A stretch of DNA of 64,000 nucleotides, from the NCBI GenBank assembly GCA_041441465.1, contig JASDSY010000001.1, positions 124,001-188,000 on the forward strand, written 5' to 3'. The notes under the pieces are model-generated. The model ran no database searches. It had not been told where the DNA came from and saw only the letters and a program-made list of their open reading frames with translations. Numbering within the stretch: the first letter of the stretch is position 1; each line of letters opens with the position of its first letter. The translations under genes were made by a program, and so were the position numbers. Below, in pieces: positions 16,427 to 23,863 of the stretch. Origin of the DNA: JASDSY01 sp041441465. Lineage in GTDB: Bacteria; Muiribacteriota; UBA9980.

Positions 16427-16639
16427 ATGCAAGAATTATATTGGTTTTTTGTAGTGTTCACCGGGATAGTCGGAATGGGCTATTTCTATTCAGGCAAGCG
16501 TACAGAAAATCTAGCATTCATAATCTGCGGCATATTACTAATGACCTATTCGCTTTTCATTTATGACACTTTTACGGTAGTAGCAGTCGGAATTACCTTG
16601 ACCATCCTTCCATTTATCACTACAATATATTTCAAATAA
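16427..16639 (+). CDS. small two-helix membrane protein
   Basis: A 70-residue protein with hydrophobic segments at about 3-20 and 30-65 around a basic GKRTE loop. Small uncharacterised membrane proteins beginning with YWxx...VGMGYF are seen in other bacteria, but I assign no function. GATGGAG lies 6 nt upstream of the ATG and a TATAAT box is at 16382-16387. It is monocistronic between the terminator at 16296 and the repeat region. Confidence 0.7.
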   Translation: MQELYWFFVVFTGIVGMGYFYSGKRTENLAFIICGILLMTYSLFIYDTFTVVAVGITLTILPFITTIYFK

Positions 16640-16832
16640 TATATTTATGACACCATTATCCCTAAATAGTGTATATGAAACTTTTATAATTTTTATGCCG
16701 TAAGCGTTTATCTTCACAAGCAAACCAAAGAGGATAAAAACTTTTTTCTCGTCCACTTGGTCCCCGGTGCTAAGTCTAACCTTCGACCACAAGTGCGCCT
16801 TGGATTAGGCTGCGTTAATTTTGATTTTTGAT

Positions 16833-16870
16833 AAGGGGGCGGCCAAGGAATTATTCCTTGCCGCCCCCTT
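16833..16870 (+). repeat. GC-rich palindrome, member 1 (head of composite repeat)
   Basis: AAGGGGGCGGC pairs with GCCGCCCCCTT, then after one bulged C AAGGAAT pairs with ATTCCTT. Both stems recur at 51933-51968, where the downstream flank also resembles this one (CCACC.ATCCT). It is followed after 86 bp by the multi-hairpin element at 16957. No T-run follows, so it is not a standard terminator. The bases before it (16640-16832) hold only a weak CACTTGGTC/GAC-CAAGTG hairpin around 16757-16799. Confidence 0.8.
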
Positions 16871-16956
16871 TATAATCCTCCACCCATCCTACTACTTTTT
16901 CTTATCATATATGTTAATTTATTTTCAAGTATTTTACTTTTTATGTTTAAGTATTT

Positions 16957-17094
16957 ATATTACGACAAAGCACAGGCGTTGCCTGTTTACTTTGCCGTAA
17001 TATAGCAATCGCGTAAACATATGCTGCGCATAAGTTTACGCGAAACGCAGTTACCAAATACTTTAAAGTCCCTGTTAGCAGGCTCCGCCTGCCG
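16957..17094 (+). repeat. three-hairpin structured element, copy A
   Basis: Hairpin 1 (16957-17003): ATATTACG/CGTAATAT, then CAAAG/CTTTG, then CAGGC/GCCTG. Hairpin 2 (17011-17041): GCGTAAAC/GTTTACGC with inner TATGC/GCATA. Hairpin 3 (17078-17092): GCAGGC-TCC-GCCTGC. Linkers GCAATC before and GAAACG after hairpin 2 are shared with copies at 51501 and 51709, while stem sequences differ with pairing retained. No protein frame crosses it. Confidence 0.8.
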
Positions 17095-17186
17095 AGAGAT
17101 ATAACTCAAGCCATTCAGAGTTTATCGCCTTCGGCCGCAAACGACATTACATAAACACATATAAAATTCGCGCGGCCTGTTGCCGT

Positions 17187-17217
17187 GTTTCGCTAAACGC
17201 GAAGCGGCTAGCGAAAC
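17187..17217. repeat. additional hairpin, possible partial copy of the element
   Basis: GTTTCGCTA pairs with TAGCGAAAC around a 13-nt loop. The loop and 3' arm contain CGCGAAGCGGCTA, resembling the linker after hairpin 2 of copy B, so it may be a degenerate fragment. The neighbouring 17095-17186 shows no gene. Confidence 0.45.
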
Positions 17218-17274
17218 TAAGACACAAAGCACCATAAAACCAACGGTAGGTATAGCCGGGATTAAAGAGGGGGC

Positions 17275-17316
17275 GCGGGGGAAATCAAAGGGTTATCAAC
17301 CCTTTGTGTCCCCCGC
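17275..17316. repeat. second GC-rich palindrome
   Basis: GCGGGGG pairs with CCCCCGC, an internal loop follows, then CAAAGGGTT pairs with AACCCTTTG around a 3-nt loop. Architecture resembles the palindrome at 16833 but the sequence is different. No T-run follows. Confidence 0.7.
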
Positions 17317-17349
17317 ATCGATATTGCCTACATATCGCGAATATAATAA

Positions 17350-17394
17350 TGCCGCGGCTGCCATAATCAACGAGTTATAGTTGCAGCCGCGGCA
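17350..17394 (-). terminator. strong hairpin 3' of miaB, probable terminator
   Basis: TGCCGCGGCTGC pairs perfectly with GCAGCCGCGGCA around a 21-nt loop, about 43 nt past the miaB stop. The minus-strand continuation (ATTATTATATTC) is only partly U-rich, so termination may be inefficient. Confidence 0.6.
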
Positions 17395-17436
17395 CGGTAA
17401 ATTGCATGAGATTAAAACACTAAATCAAAAACTTTA

Positions 17437-18840
17437 TTAAGCTTCTATGATATCGCCTTTCAAGACAAAATTAAATCCTTCGGTAATTTTCAATTTGACA
17501 AAGCTGCCGACCAATTCTTTAGCGGCGAGTTCCGGCTGCACTTTAGCCACAACCACGAGATTATTGAAAGTCCTGACCGAGTATTCATTAGGGGTTTTAG
17601 GAGCACGGCCTTCAACGAGGCCTTCGTGAATTTGTCCGATCATTGCGCGGTTAACTTCAAGGGTAATATCCATCTGCCGTTTGATAAGCGTATCAAGACG
17701 GGCGAGGCGTTCCTTGACGGGAACCGCGCCGGGCAGGCCGACAGCTTTAGTCCCTTCGCGTTCCGAATAGTAAAACATATATGCCGCATTAAAACGAACT
17801 TTTTCAAATAAAGACATAGTTTCGTTAAAATCTTCTTCTGTTTCCTGCGGAAATCCAACCATCACATCGGTAGTGATCGTTACATTCTTAATATTAGCGC
17901 GTATTTTATCGATCAGGCCGAGGTAATGCTCGCGCGAATAGCGGCGGTTCATCAGTTCGAGTATTTTAGTCGCCCCCGCCTGGACCGGCAGGTGCACTTG
18001 CGGCGCGATATGTACTGAATCAGTCATTACCTCGATTAATTTATCTGAAAGATCCTTAGGGTGCGATGTCATAAACCGGACATAAAATTTACCGGGCAGC
18101 ATATCAATAGCGCGGAGCAGCTCCGGAAACGACCGGCCGGTGCCGTCATTATATGAATTTACATTCTGACCAAGAAGCGTTATTTCCTTATAACCGGAAT
18201 TAATAAGGGTTTTCACTTCCTCAATAATAACATCAAACGGCCTTGATTTTTCACGTCCGCGTGTATAAGGCACAATGCAGTAACTGCAAAAATTGTTGCA
18301 GCCTCGCATTATTGTGACAAAAGCTTTAAAAGGCGACTCTCTTAGTATATCGGTTTCCGGGAGGTCATCGCCTGAATTTTCGAAATTACCAGTAAGTTTC
18401 GGACTTTTGAATTTAGCCGCCGCTTTTTTGGCGACCATTTTCATTTTAGCGAGACGCTCGCGTTTTTTTATATTAAACTCTATCGCTTTTTCAATAAGCG
18501 CCGGTAATTCTGCAATAGATTGCGGGCCGACGACTATATCGACGAAAGGATATTTTTTTACGACATTTTCCTTTTCTTTTTGCGCAAGGCAGCCGCAAAG
18601 GCAAAGGATCATTTCCGGATTTTTCTCTTTCATATATTTCAAAGTAGTAAGACGTCCGAAAGCCTTTACTTCAGGCTTTTCACGAACAGCGCATGTATTG
18701 ACAAGAACAATATCTGCTTGTTTGAAATCGTCTATTTTTTCATAATCATTCTTCTTCAAAACACCGGCTATCATTTCGCTGTCGGCCTCGTTCATCTGGC
18801 AGCCGTATGTTATAATATGGAATGTAAGCGGTCTTTCCAT
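17437..18840 (-). CDS. miaB: tRNA-2-methylthio-N6-dimethylallyladenosine synthase MiaB
   Basis: This radical-SAM methylthiotransferase adds the 2-methylthio group to i6A37 of tRNAs. The 467-residue protein shows all three parts: the N-terminal domain with auxiliary-cluster cysteines (YGCQMN, NTCAVREK, CGCLAQ), the radical-SAM CxxxCxxC in RGCNNFCSYCIVPYTRGRE, and a C-terminal TRAM domain (about 395-465). The YGCQMNEAD and NTCAVRE sequences distinguish MiaB from MtaB and RimO, both also in this window. A GGAG ribosome site lies upstream. Its first 31 nt overlap the end of kdtA, implying co-transcription with the lipid A genes. Confidence 0.95.
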   Translation of the reverse strand: MERPLTFHIITYGCQMNEADSEMIAGVLKKNDYEKIDDFKQADIVLVNTCAVREKPEVKAFGRLTTLKYMKEKNPEMILCLCGCLAQKEKENVVKKYPFVDIVVGPQSIAELPALIEKAIEFNIKKRERLAKMKMVAKKAAAKFKSPKLTGNFENSGDDLPETDILRESPFKAFVTIMRGCNNFCSYCIVPYTRGREKSRPFDVIIEEVKTLINSGYKEITLLGQNVNSYNDGTGRSFPELLRAIDMLPGKFYVRFMTSHPKDLSDKLIEVMTDSVHIAPQVHLPVQAGATKILELMNRRYSREHYLGLIDKIRANIKNVTITTDVMVGFPQETEEDFNETMSLFEKVRFNAAYMFYYSEREGTKAVGLPGAVPVKERLARLDTLIKRQMDITLEVNRAMIGQIHEGLVEGRAPKTPNEYSVRTFNNLVVVAKVQPELAAKELVGSFVKLKITEGFNFVLKGDIIEA

Positions 18841-20357
18841 TGGCTCTCCTTTATGGTTAAAAATATTTTTTCCGTAACATTTGAATTACGCGCAATAATT
18901 TCAAGCAGCTTTCGCCTGCCGTCAGCTGTCGCCGCGCTTGCATGATTTAAATATAAAAACTTTATCTTTCCGGCAAGTTCGTTAAAATCATTTACTTGAA
19001 AAGCAATTCCGGATTTTTTTAATTCGGCGGAGCAATCCATGAAGTTTCTTATTCCAGGCCCGAATATTAACGGAATTCCAAAGATCGCCGGCTCGATTAT
19101 ATTATGGCCGCCGACATCGACTTTAGAAAGCGTGCCGCCGACATAAGCGGCGTCCGAAACCGCATACGCCGAAACTAAAAAGCCCATTTTATCTATCAAC
19201 AAAACTTTAATGGAAAAATTATCGGCTGCCGGCCGGCTGTTGTCGCAATCGCTTTTTAATTGCGGCAGCCCGGAGTCATTATGACAGCCGTAGTCTTGTT
19301 TTTCCGATGCGGAATCGGCCTGGAGGGAAGTATCGGCTTCAGATTTAAGTTCACATGTGGTTCCGCTGAATTCAGAGAATAACTTTATATCGGCCGCAGG
19401 CGATAATTTTTGGCAAATCTCGGCGGCTCTTGCAATTTTTCTCGGCGCTATAATCAGCAGCGGCTTAAAGTCTGGGATTTGCGTTCTTACATCCCGAAGC
19501 GCTTCCATTATGCCAGTTTCTTCGTCGGGATGGGTTGATCCGGCTGTTATAATGAAATTATATTCATTTTTAAAATTAAATGTAATTGCGGCATTTAAAA
19601 ACGAGACTTTTTCAAGATCAGCGCCGACCCTTGAAAGATCAAATTTCATGTTGCCGCACGCAACGACGTTTTCAGGCTGCGCCCCCATTTTGATCATGCG
19701 TTCTGAATCCGCGGCAGTCTGCATAAAAAACATAGAAAATAACGAAAGCAATGATTTCGAAAAAACGCCCAGCGCCGAATAAAATTTAAGCGTTTTATTT
19801 GATATTCGGCCGTTTAGAAGGTAAACCGGCACTTTACGAACAGCCGCCGCAATCAAAAAATTCGGCCAGAAGTCGACTTCTATTATGAATATCGATTCAG
19901 GCTTAAGAGAATTCAAAAAAATCGACATAAATAAAGGCAAATCTACCGGGAAAAATAAAGGCAGCACTCTGTTTTCGAATCGGAGTTTAAGCGCTTCGTC
20001 AAAACTGTCAGGAGCAGTAGTAGTAAGCGCAAACACGGCGTTAATGTCATTTTTCAAAATTTCCGTCATAACGAACTTTGCCAGCTTTATTTCGCCGACC
20101 GAGACGCCGTGGATAACATAAAATTTCCGGCCGTTCAGCCTCGCATTTTTTATAAAGCTAAGCTGCGCCGGGAAAAACAAACCAAAATAGTTAAAAAAAC
20201 CCATTTTAAGTCTCTTAGTGAACGGAACAGCGATAATAAAAAGCGGCAATAACAGCAAAAAAATGAAATGCAGCAGAAAGTTATAAAATCCAAGCAGTAA
20301 ATTGGCTTTTAAATTTGACTTTTCTAAATAAATCGAACCGGAAGAATTATTATTCAT
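18810..20357 (-). CDS. kdtA: 3-deoxy-D-manno-octulosonic acid (Kdo) transferase
   Basis: KdtA/WaaA adds Kdo from CMP-Kdo to lipid IVA at the inner membrane. The 515-residue protein has an N-terminal membrane anchor (about 20-45), the catalytic HGVSVGEIK segment, TTTAPDSFDEA, FPVDLP, EVDFWPN, NGRIS and the donor-site sequence GGTLSKVDVGGHNIIEPAIFG. About residues 335-385 form a hydrophilic Ser/Asp/Gln/Cys-rich insertion not normal for the family. It sits between an LpxL-like acyltransferase (31 nt gap) and miaB (31 nt overlap). Its presence argues for a Kdo-containing outer membrane. Confidence 0.94.
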   Translation of the reverse strand: MNNNSSGSIYLEKSNLKANLLLGFYNFLLHFIFLLLLPLFIIAVPFTKRLKMGFFNYFGLFFPAQLSFIKNARLNGRKFYVIHGVSVGEIKLAKFVMTEILKNDINAVFALTTTAPDSFDEALKLRFENRVLPLFFPVDLPLFMSIFLNSLKPESIFIIEVDFWPNFLIAAAVRKVPVYLLNGRISNKTLKFYSALGVFSKSLLSLFSMFFMQTAADSERMIKMGAQPENVVACGNMKFDLSRVGADLEKVSFLNAAITFNFKNEYNFIITAGSTHPDEETGIMEALRDVRTQIPDFKPLLIIAPRKIARAAEICQKLSPAADIKLFSEFSGTTCELKSEADTSLQADSASEKQDYGCHNDSGLPQLKSDCDNSRPAADNFSIKVLLIDKMGFLVSAYAVSDAAYVGGTLSKVDVGGHNIIEPAIFGIPLIFGPGIRNFMDCSAELKKSGIAFQVNDFNELAGKIKFLYLNHASAATADGRRKLLEIIARNSNVTEKIFLTIKESQWKDRLHSIL

Positions 20358-20388
20358 TTATAAATGACAACCTATTTCATATAATTTT

Positions 20389-21345
20389 TTAGCGCATATT
20401 CTCTTCGTTTAAATTTTTCAAATAAGCAGTGACGTGTCTGCGCTCTTTCCAGCGATCGTACATCCAGAGCCACTGTTCGGGATATTGCCGCACTATTCTT
20501 TCGTATATATCGATAAACATATCGGTATATTTTTTCATATCCGCTTCTTTATGGCTGGATTTTTGCAAAATAATCGGTTGCTGATAAATCATGGTATATG
20601 TATCATCAGCATTTCTTATCATAAAATTAGGAAGGATGGTAGCGCCGGTTCCATGTGCGAGCGCAGCCGGGCCGCGCGGAGCCGAAACTATTCTGCCGAA
20701 AAACTTGGTATAAACGCCATTTTCGCCGCCGTCCTGATCGGCTATAACACCGAGAAGCGAATTAGTTTTAAGGCATTTAACGGATTTTTTCAATTCGGCG
20801 CGCGGAATAAGCTTAATGCCTTTCGACTCCCTGATACCGTTTAAAAGCTCGCCGATAGCGTCGATCCTGGCATCAAGAAAAAACGAATAAACGCGCTGCC
20901 CGGTAAGGCCGAGAGTGGCACCAAGCAGCTCCCAGTTGCCTATGTGCGCCACGAGTAAAATTACGCCTTTCCCGCGGGAAAGCGCAAGTCGCAAGTTTTC
21001 TTCGCCGGCAAACTTAACTTTTCTTTTTATATCGGAAGCGCTAAGCAGAGGGTAGCGGAGCAATTCGACAAGATTTTTTGCCTGATGAATAAAAGCGCTT
21101 CGCGCGGTAGTTATGACTTTAGCGTCATCCCAATCCGGAAATGCTGTTTTTATCGAATTGACAGTAGCTTCGCGCGTCTGACGGCCAAAAACAAAAAATA
21201 ACCGTCCCATTGATTCAGCGATCTTAAATGCCGCCTTTTCGGGAACGTGATTTAAAATGAACATAATAAATTTAATTAAGTTTACGCTCATTTTTTTTAT
21301 AAAATCGATACTCAATATTTTATATGCTAATGTAGGTTCTGCCAT
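20389..21345 (-). CDS. LpxL/HtrB-family lipid A acyltransferase
   Basis: A 318-residue inner-membrane acyltransferase that transfers a secondary acyl chain from acyl-ACP to Kdo-lipid A precursors. Visible features are an N-terminal hydrophobic segment, the catalytic HxxxxE in HIGNWELLG, IADQDGGENGVYTKFFGR, and the APRGPAALAHGTGATILP region typical of LpxL/LpxM. AGGAAGGT precedes the ATG. Adjacent to kdtA, consistent with a lipid A/LPS core operon. LpxL versus LpxM cannot be told by eye. Confidence 0.9.
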   Translation of the reverse strand: MAEPTLAYKILSIDFIKKMSVNLIKFIMFILNHVPEKAAFKIAESMGRLFFVFGRQTREATVNSIKTAFPDWDDAKVITTARSAFIHQAKNLVELLRYPLLSASDIKRKVKFAGEENLRLALSRGKGVILLVAHIGNWELLGATLGLTGQRVYSFFLDARIDAIGELLNGIRESKGIKLIPRAELKKSVKCLKTNSLLGVIADQDGGENGVYTKFFGRIVSAPRGPAALAHGTGATILPNFMIRNADDTYTMIYQQPIILQKSSHKEADMKKYTDMFIDIYERIVRQYPEQWLWMYDRWKERRHVTAYLKNLNEENMR

Positions 21346-21541
21346 AAAAAGACCTTCCTATAAAAATATAGCCGCATCAAATTTATCCAAAATCCAAATA
21401 CATTTTGAAAAATTGCCGCCGGAAACTTCGGCTTTTAATTCAAAGTTTCCGTGGCAAATTTGAAGCAAACTATATAAAACCATTATATATTTTTTTTTAA
21501 ATACACAAATTAAGATAGTAGAATTTTTAATTTATCCCGTT

Positions 21542-22558
21542 CTATTTTGTACCGGAAGCCGGAGCCGCTTGCGGAGTATTTTCAAGAGTTTTTAAATCGA
21601 TCAGCGTGTTAGTGCCGCTCGGTACAACCATAACCTTTACATTTTCGACAAGCTTATTCACTTTTAAATACTCAAGATAAGCTTTATTGCCGGAAAGCGC
21701 GTCATTTATTATTTTTATAGACTTCGCCTGGCCTTCAGCTTCGATTACCCGGCGTTCCGCTTCTTTTTTTTCTTTTTCAAGAACGTAATTCATACGTTCG
21801 GCTGCCTGCTGCGCGATTTGTTTTTCCTCTATAGATTTTTCAAATTCAGGTTTAAACCTTACATCGCGAAGCAGCACATTTTCAACGACGATGTAATCTT
21901 TATCGAGTTCTTTTTTCAATCTGTCAAAAATTTCAATTTGCATGGCCTCGCGTTTAGATGAATAAACGTCCATAATTGAATAGCTCGAAAAGACATTTCT
22001 CAATACCGATCGAATCGCAGGGCGAACGGTGATATCGGCGTAATTTTTCCCTATTTTCTGGTGTAAAAGATGGATTTTATCAGGTTTAGCGAAAAACCAG
22101 CAGGTAATATCAATTCCAACCTGCAAGCCTTCGCGCGTAGGCGACCACATGGAATCATCGTCAAGTTTCTGGCCTTCGCCTTTAATGCCGGACATCGTGT
22201 AATCCTGCCTGCGCACGTCATAAATATAAACCTTATTTATAACCGGTACTACGACATGGATACCTTCGGCGAGAATATTACTTGAAATCCCGCTGAAAAC
22301 ATTAAATACCACGCCGCGCTCACCCGGCTGAATTATTACTATACCTGTCGTAATAACGACAACGGTCATAAATATTATTACCGCACCCACTACAATAGTA
22401 ATAGTTTTCGCCACATGCAGTTCAAATGAAGGAATAATAGTGTCGACTCCCATCGAATTGGTGACTACCCTCGTTTTTTTTTCCATGGCATAATGCTGTA
22501 TCAGGAAACTTGAAATCATAACTAAAACAGCAGCCGTAAGAACGTAAAATATTTCCAT
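21542..22558 (-). CDS. SPFH/prohibitin-family (band 7) membrane protein
   Basis: A 338-residue protein with two N-terminal membrane segments (about 3-20 and 48-72), then the SPFH domain beginning IIQPGERGVVFNVFSG and containing VENVLLRDVRFKPEFEKSIEEKQIAQQAA, then a charged coiled coil (EKEKKEAERRVIEAEGQA). Prohibitin and HflK/HflC proteins form large membrane rings that often modulate FtsH. The extra N-terminal membrane segment is unusual. GGAGGG precedes the ATG and a promoter is at 22588-22616. Divergent from rpmB; monocistronic. Confidence 0.88.
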   Translation of the reverse strand: MEIFYVLTAAVLVMISSFLIQHYAMEKKTRVVTNSMGVDTIIPSFELHVAKTITIVVGAVIIFMTVVVITTGIVIIQPGERGVVFNVFSGISSNILAEGIHVVVPVINKVYIYDVRRQDYTMSGIKGEGQKLDDDSMWSPTREGLQVGIDITCWFFAKPDKIHLLHQKIGKNYADITVRPAIRSVLRNVFSSYSIMDVYSSKREAMQIEIFDRLKKELDKDYIVVENVLLRDVRFKPEFEKSIEEKQIAQQAAERMNYVLEKEKKEAERRVIEAEGQAKSIKIINDALSGNKAYLEYLKVNKLVENVKVMVVPSGTNTLIDLKTLENTPQAAPASGTK

Positions 22559-22587
22559 GCGCCCTCCGTATAATAAAAGATTGGCTT

Positions 22588-22616
22588 ATTTTAACATTTT
22601 TAAATAAAATTTTCAA
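22588..22616 (-). promoter_or_regulatory. promoter of the SPFH gene
   Basis: Minus strand TTGAAA (22611-22616), 17-nt spacer, TAAAAT (22588-22593); leader about 23 nt carrying the GGAGGG ribosome site. Confidence 0.6.
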
Positions 22617-22691
22617 GAAATATCAACCCATTATTTGTTCCAAATTATATTTTTAATTTTATAAAAAAATTAACATTTATAAAAAAATAAC

Positions 22692-22720
22692 TTGCATTTT
22701 CTAACTTCTTATGATAAGAT
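22692..22720 (+). promoter_or_regulatory. rpmB promoter
   Basis: TTGCAT (22692-22697), 17-nt spacer, TAAGAT (22715-22720). Predicted start near 22727, leader about 51 nt. Confidence 0.6.
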
Positions 22721-22777
22721 TAAATGAAAATTATTAACGAATTCATTAATTATTCATAGATTTCAGGAGGTAGTATA

Positions 22778-22966
22778 ATGAGACAGTGTGACATTTGCGG
22801 AAAAGGCCCTTCAACAGGCCATAAAGTTTCCCACTCAAACATCAAAACAAAAAGAAGATGGCTTCCTAATCTTCAGAATGCGAAGATTACGGTTAACGGC
22901 ACATCAAAAAGAGTGAAAGTTTGCACGGGTTGCCTTAGCAAAGTAAAACAATTAAACAATAACTAA
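22778..22966 (+). CDS. rpmB: 50S ribosomal protein L28
   Basis: A 62-residue L28 with the family signature CDICGKGPSTGHKVSHSN, KTKRRWLPNLQ and KVCTGCL. Both cysteine pairs (CDIC, CTGC) of the zinc-binding form are present. AGGAGGT lies 8 nt before the ATG. It is a single-gene unit with its own promoter (22692) and terminator (23054). Confidence 0.97.
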   Translation: MRQCDICGKGPSTGHKVSHSNIKTKRRWLPNLQNAKITVNGTSKRVKVCTGCLSKVKQLNNN

Positions 22967-23053
22967 TTTTTTAGCCGATCGTTTCCGGCAACGGGTGCTG
23001 TCGTACTAATCAATAATAGTTAGGATGTTTTAATTTTAAAATTTATATTAATA

Positions 23054-23092
23054 AAAAATATCTGCTGCTTTATAAGCGGCGGATATTTTTTT
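23054..23092 (+). terminator. rpmB terminator
   Basis: ATATCTGCTGC pairs with GCGGCGGATAT (two G.T pairs) around a 7-nt loop, followed by eight T. Confidence 0.88.
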
Positions 23093-23148
23093 TGTTTATA
23101 AAAATTCTATTAATATATTAAAATTATGAACTTTGCACTCGAATCGTT

Positions 23149-23835
23149 TTACTTTTCAATATGAATCGCAAGCAAAGTGCCTTCAGAAACCTCAATTTTT
23201 ATGGCTTTTCCCATAGCGACATTCGAAGTGCCGCGGCTTTCGAAAGCGTATAATTTTTCATTGTTTATTTTGTATTTAAGTCCAAATACTTTTCTTATTG
23301 TCACTTCTTCAAATAAAGGCCTCAGTGTGACTATATCGCCTTTTTTTATGAACTCGTCTATGAATAGTTTTTCATTAACGTCCGACGAGGAGATATAAAC
23401 ATGCGTTTCCGCTTCATGCAATGATACCGGTATTTTTCGTGACTTTTGGAAACAGGCCGCAACATAAATATTACCGAGTGTCTGGTCGAGGCGCCGGGCT
23501 AATCCGCCAAAAACCGTAATTCTGGTAATTTCAGGAAAAAGCTCGACCGCTTTTTCAAGCGCAAGGTGAAAATCGGTATAATCCTTCTCAGGCGGGTACT
23601 TTTCAAATTTTACGCCGCGGTTTTTAAAATATTCATAAGTTTTTTCGGAAATAGAATCGAAATCGCCGATTATCAGATCAGGAACGATACAGCCGCACGC
23701 GAGGTCGGCGCCTGAATCTGCGCAAATGACAGGGCATTGTGTGTTTAAATCGGCCCTGGCTTCAAATATAATTTCTTTTATGGTCTTTTTAAAACTCTTA
23801 GTCAAGCAGGAGTTTATAAAAATAAAACAATTCAT
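23149..23835 (-). CDS. thiN: thiamine pyrophosphokinase
   Basis: It transfers pyrophosphate from ATP to thiamine to make thiamine diphosphate. The 228-residue protein has the family landmarks CADSGAD, PDLIIGDFDSI, the PPEKDYTDFHLAL metal/ATP motif, and GGLARRLDQTLGN. The C-terminal thiamine-binding beta-domain ends SRGTSNVAMGKAIKIEVSEG. The stop-to-start gap to the STAS-TPR gene upstream is 28 nt, so they may share a transcript. Confidence 0.93.
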   Translation of the reverse strand: MNCFIFINSCLTKSFKKTIKEIIFEARADLNTQCPVICADSGADLACGCIVPDLIIGDFDSISEKTYEYFKNRGVKFEKYPPEKDYTDFHLALEKAVELFPEITRITVFGGLARRLDQTLGNIYVAACFQKSRKIPVSLHEAETHVYISSSDVNEKLFIDEFIKKGDIVTLRPLFEEVTIRKVFGLKYKINNEKLYAFESRGTSNVAMGKAIKIEVSEGTLLAIHIEK

Positions 23836-23863
23836 TGAATTCCATTCTTGTTTCGAATAATTT

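Noticed and set aside
17011..17041. Possible integron attC site (GTTTACG-containing palindrome)
   Set aside because: The consensus RYYYAAC and GTTRRRY end motifs are not both present, no integrase gene is in the window, and related copies change these bases freely.
17180..17380. Plus-strand frame of 66 codons in the hairpin region
   Set aside because: Built entirely from palindromic repeat sequence; no ribosome site, no protein-like composition.
22421..22616. Small frames antisense or alternative to the SPFH gene and pnp
   Set aside because: Shadows of real coding sequence with no ribosome sites or family features.
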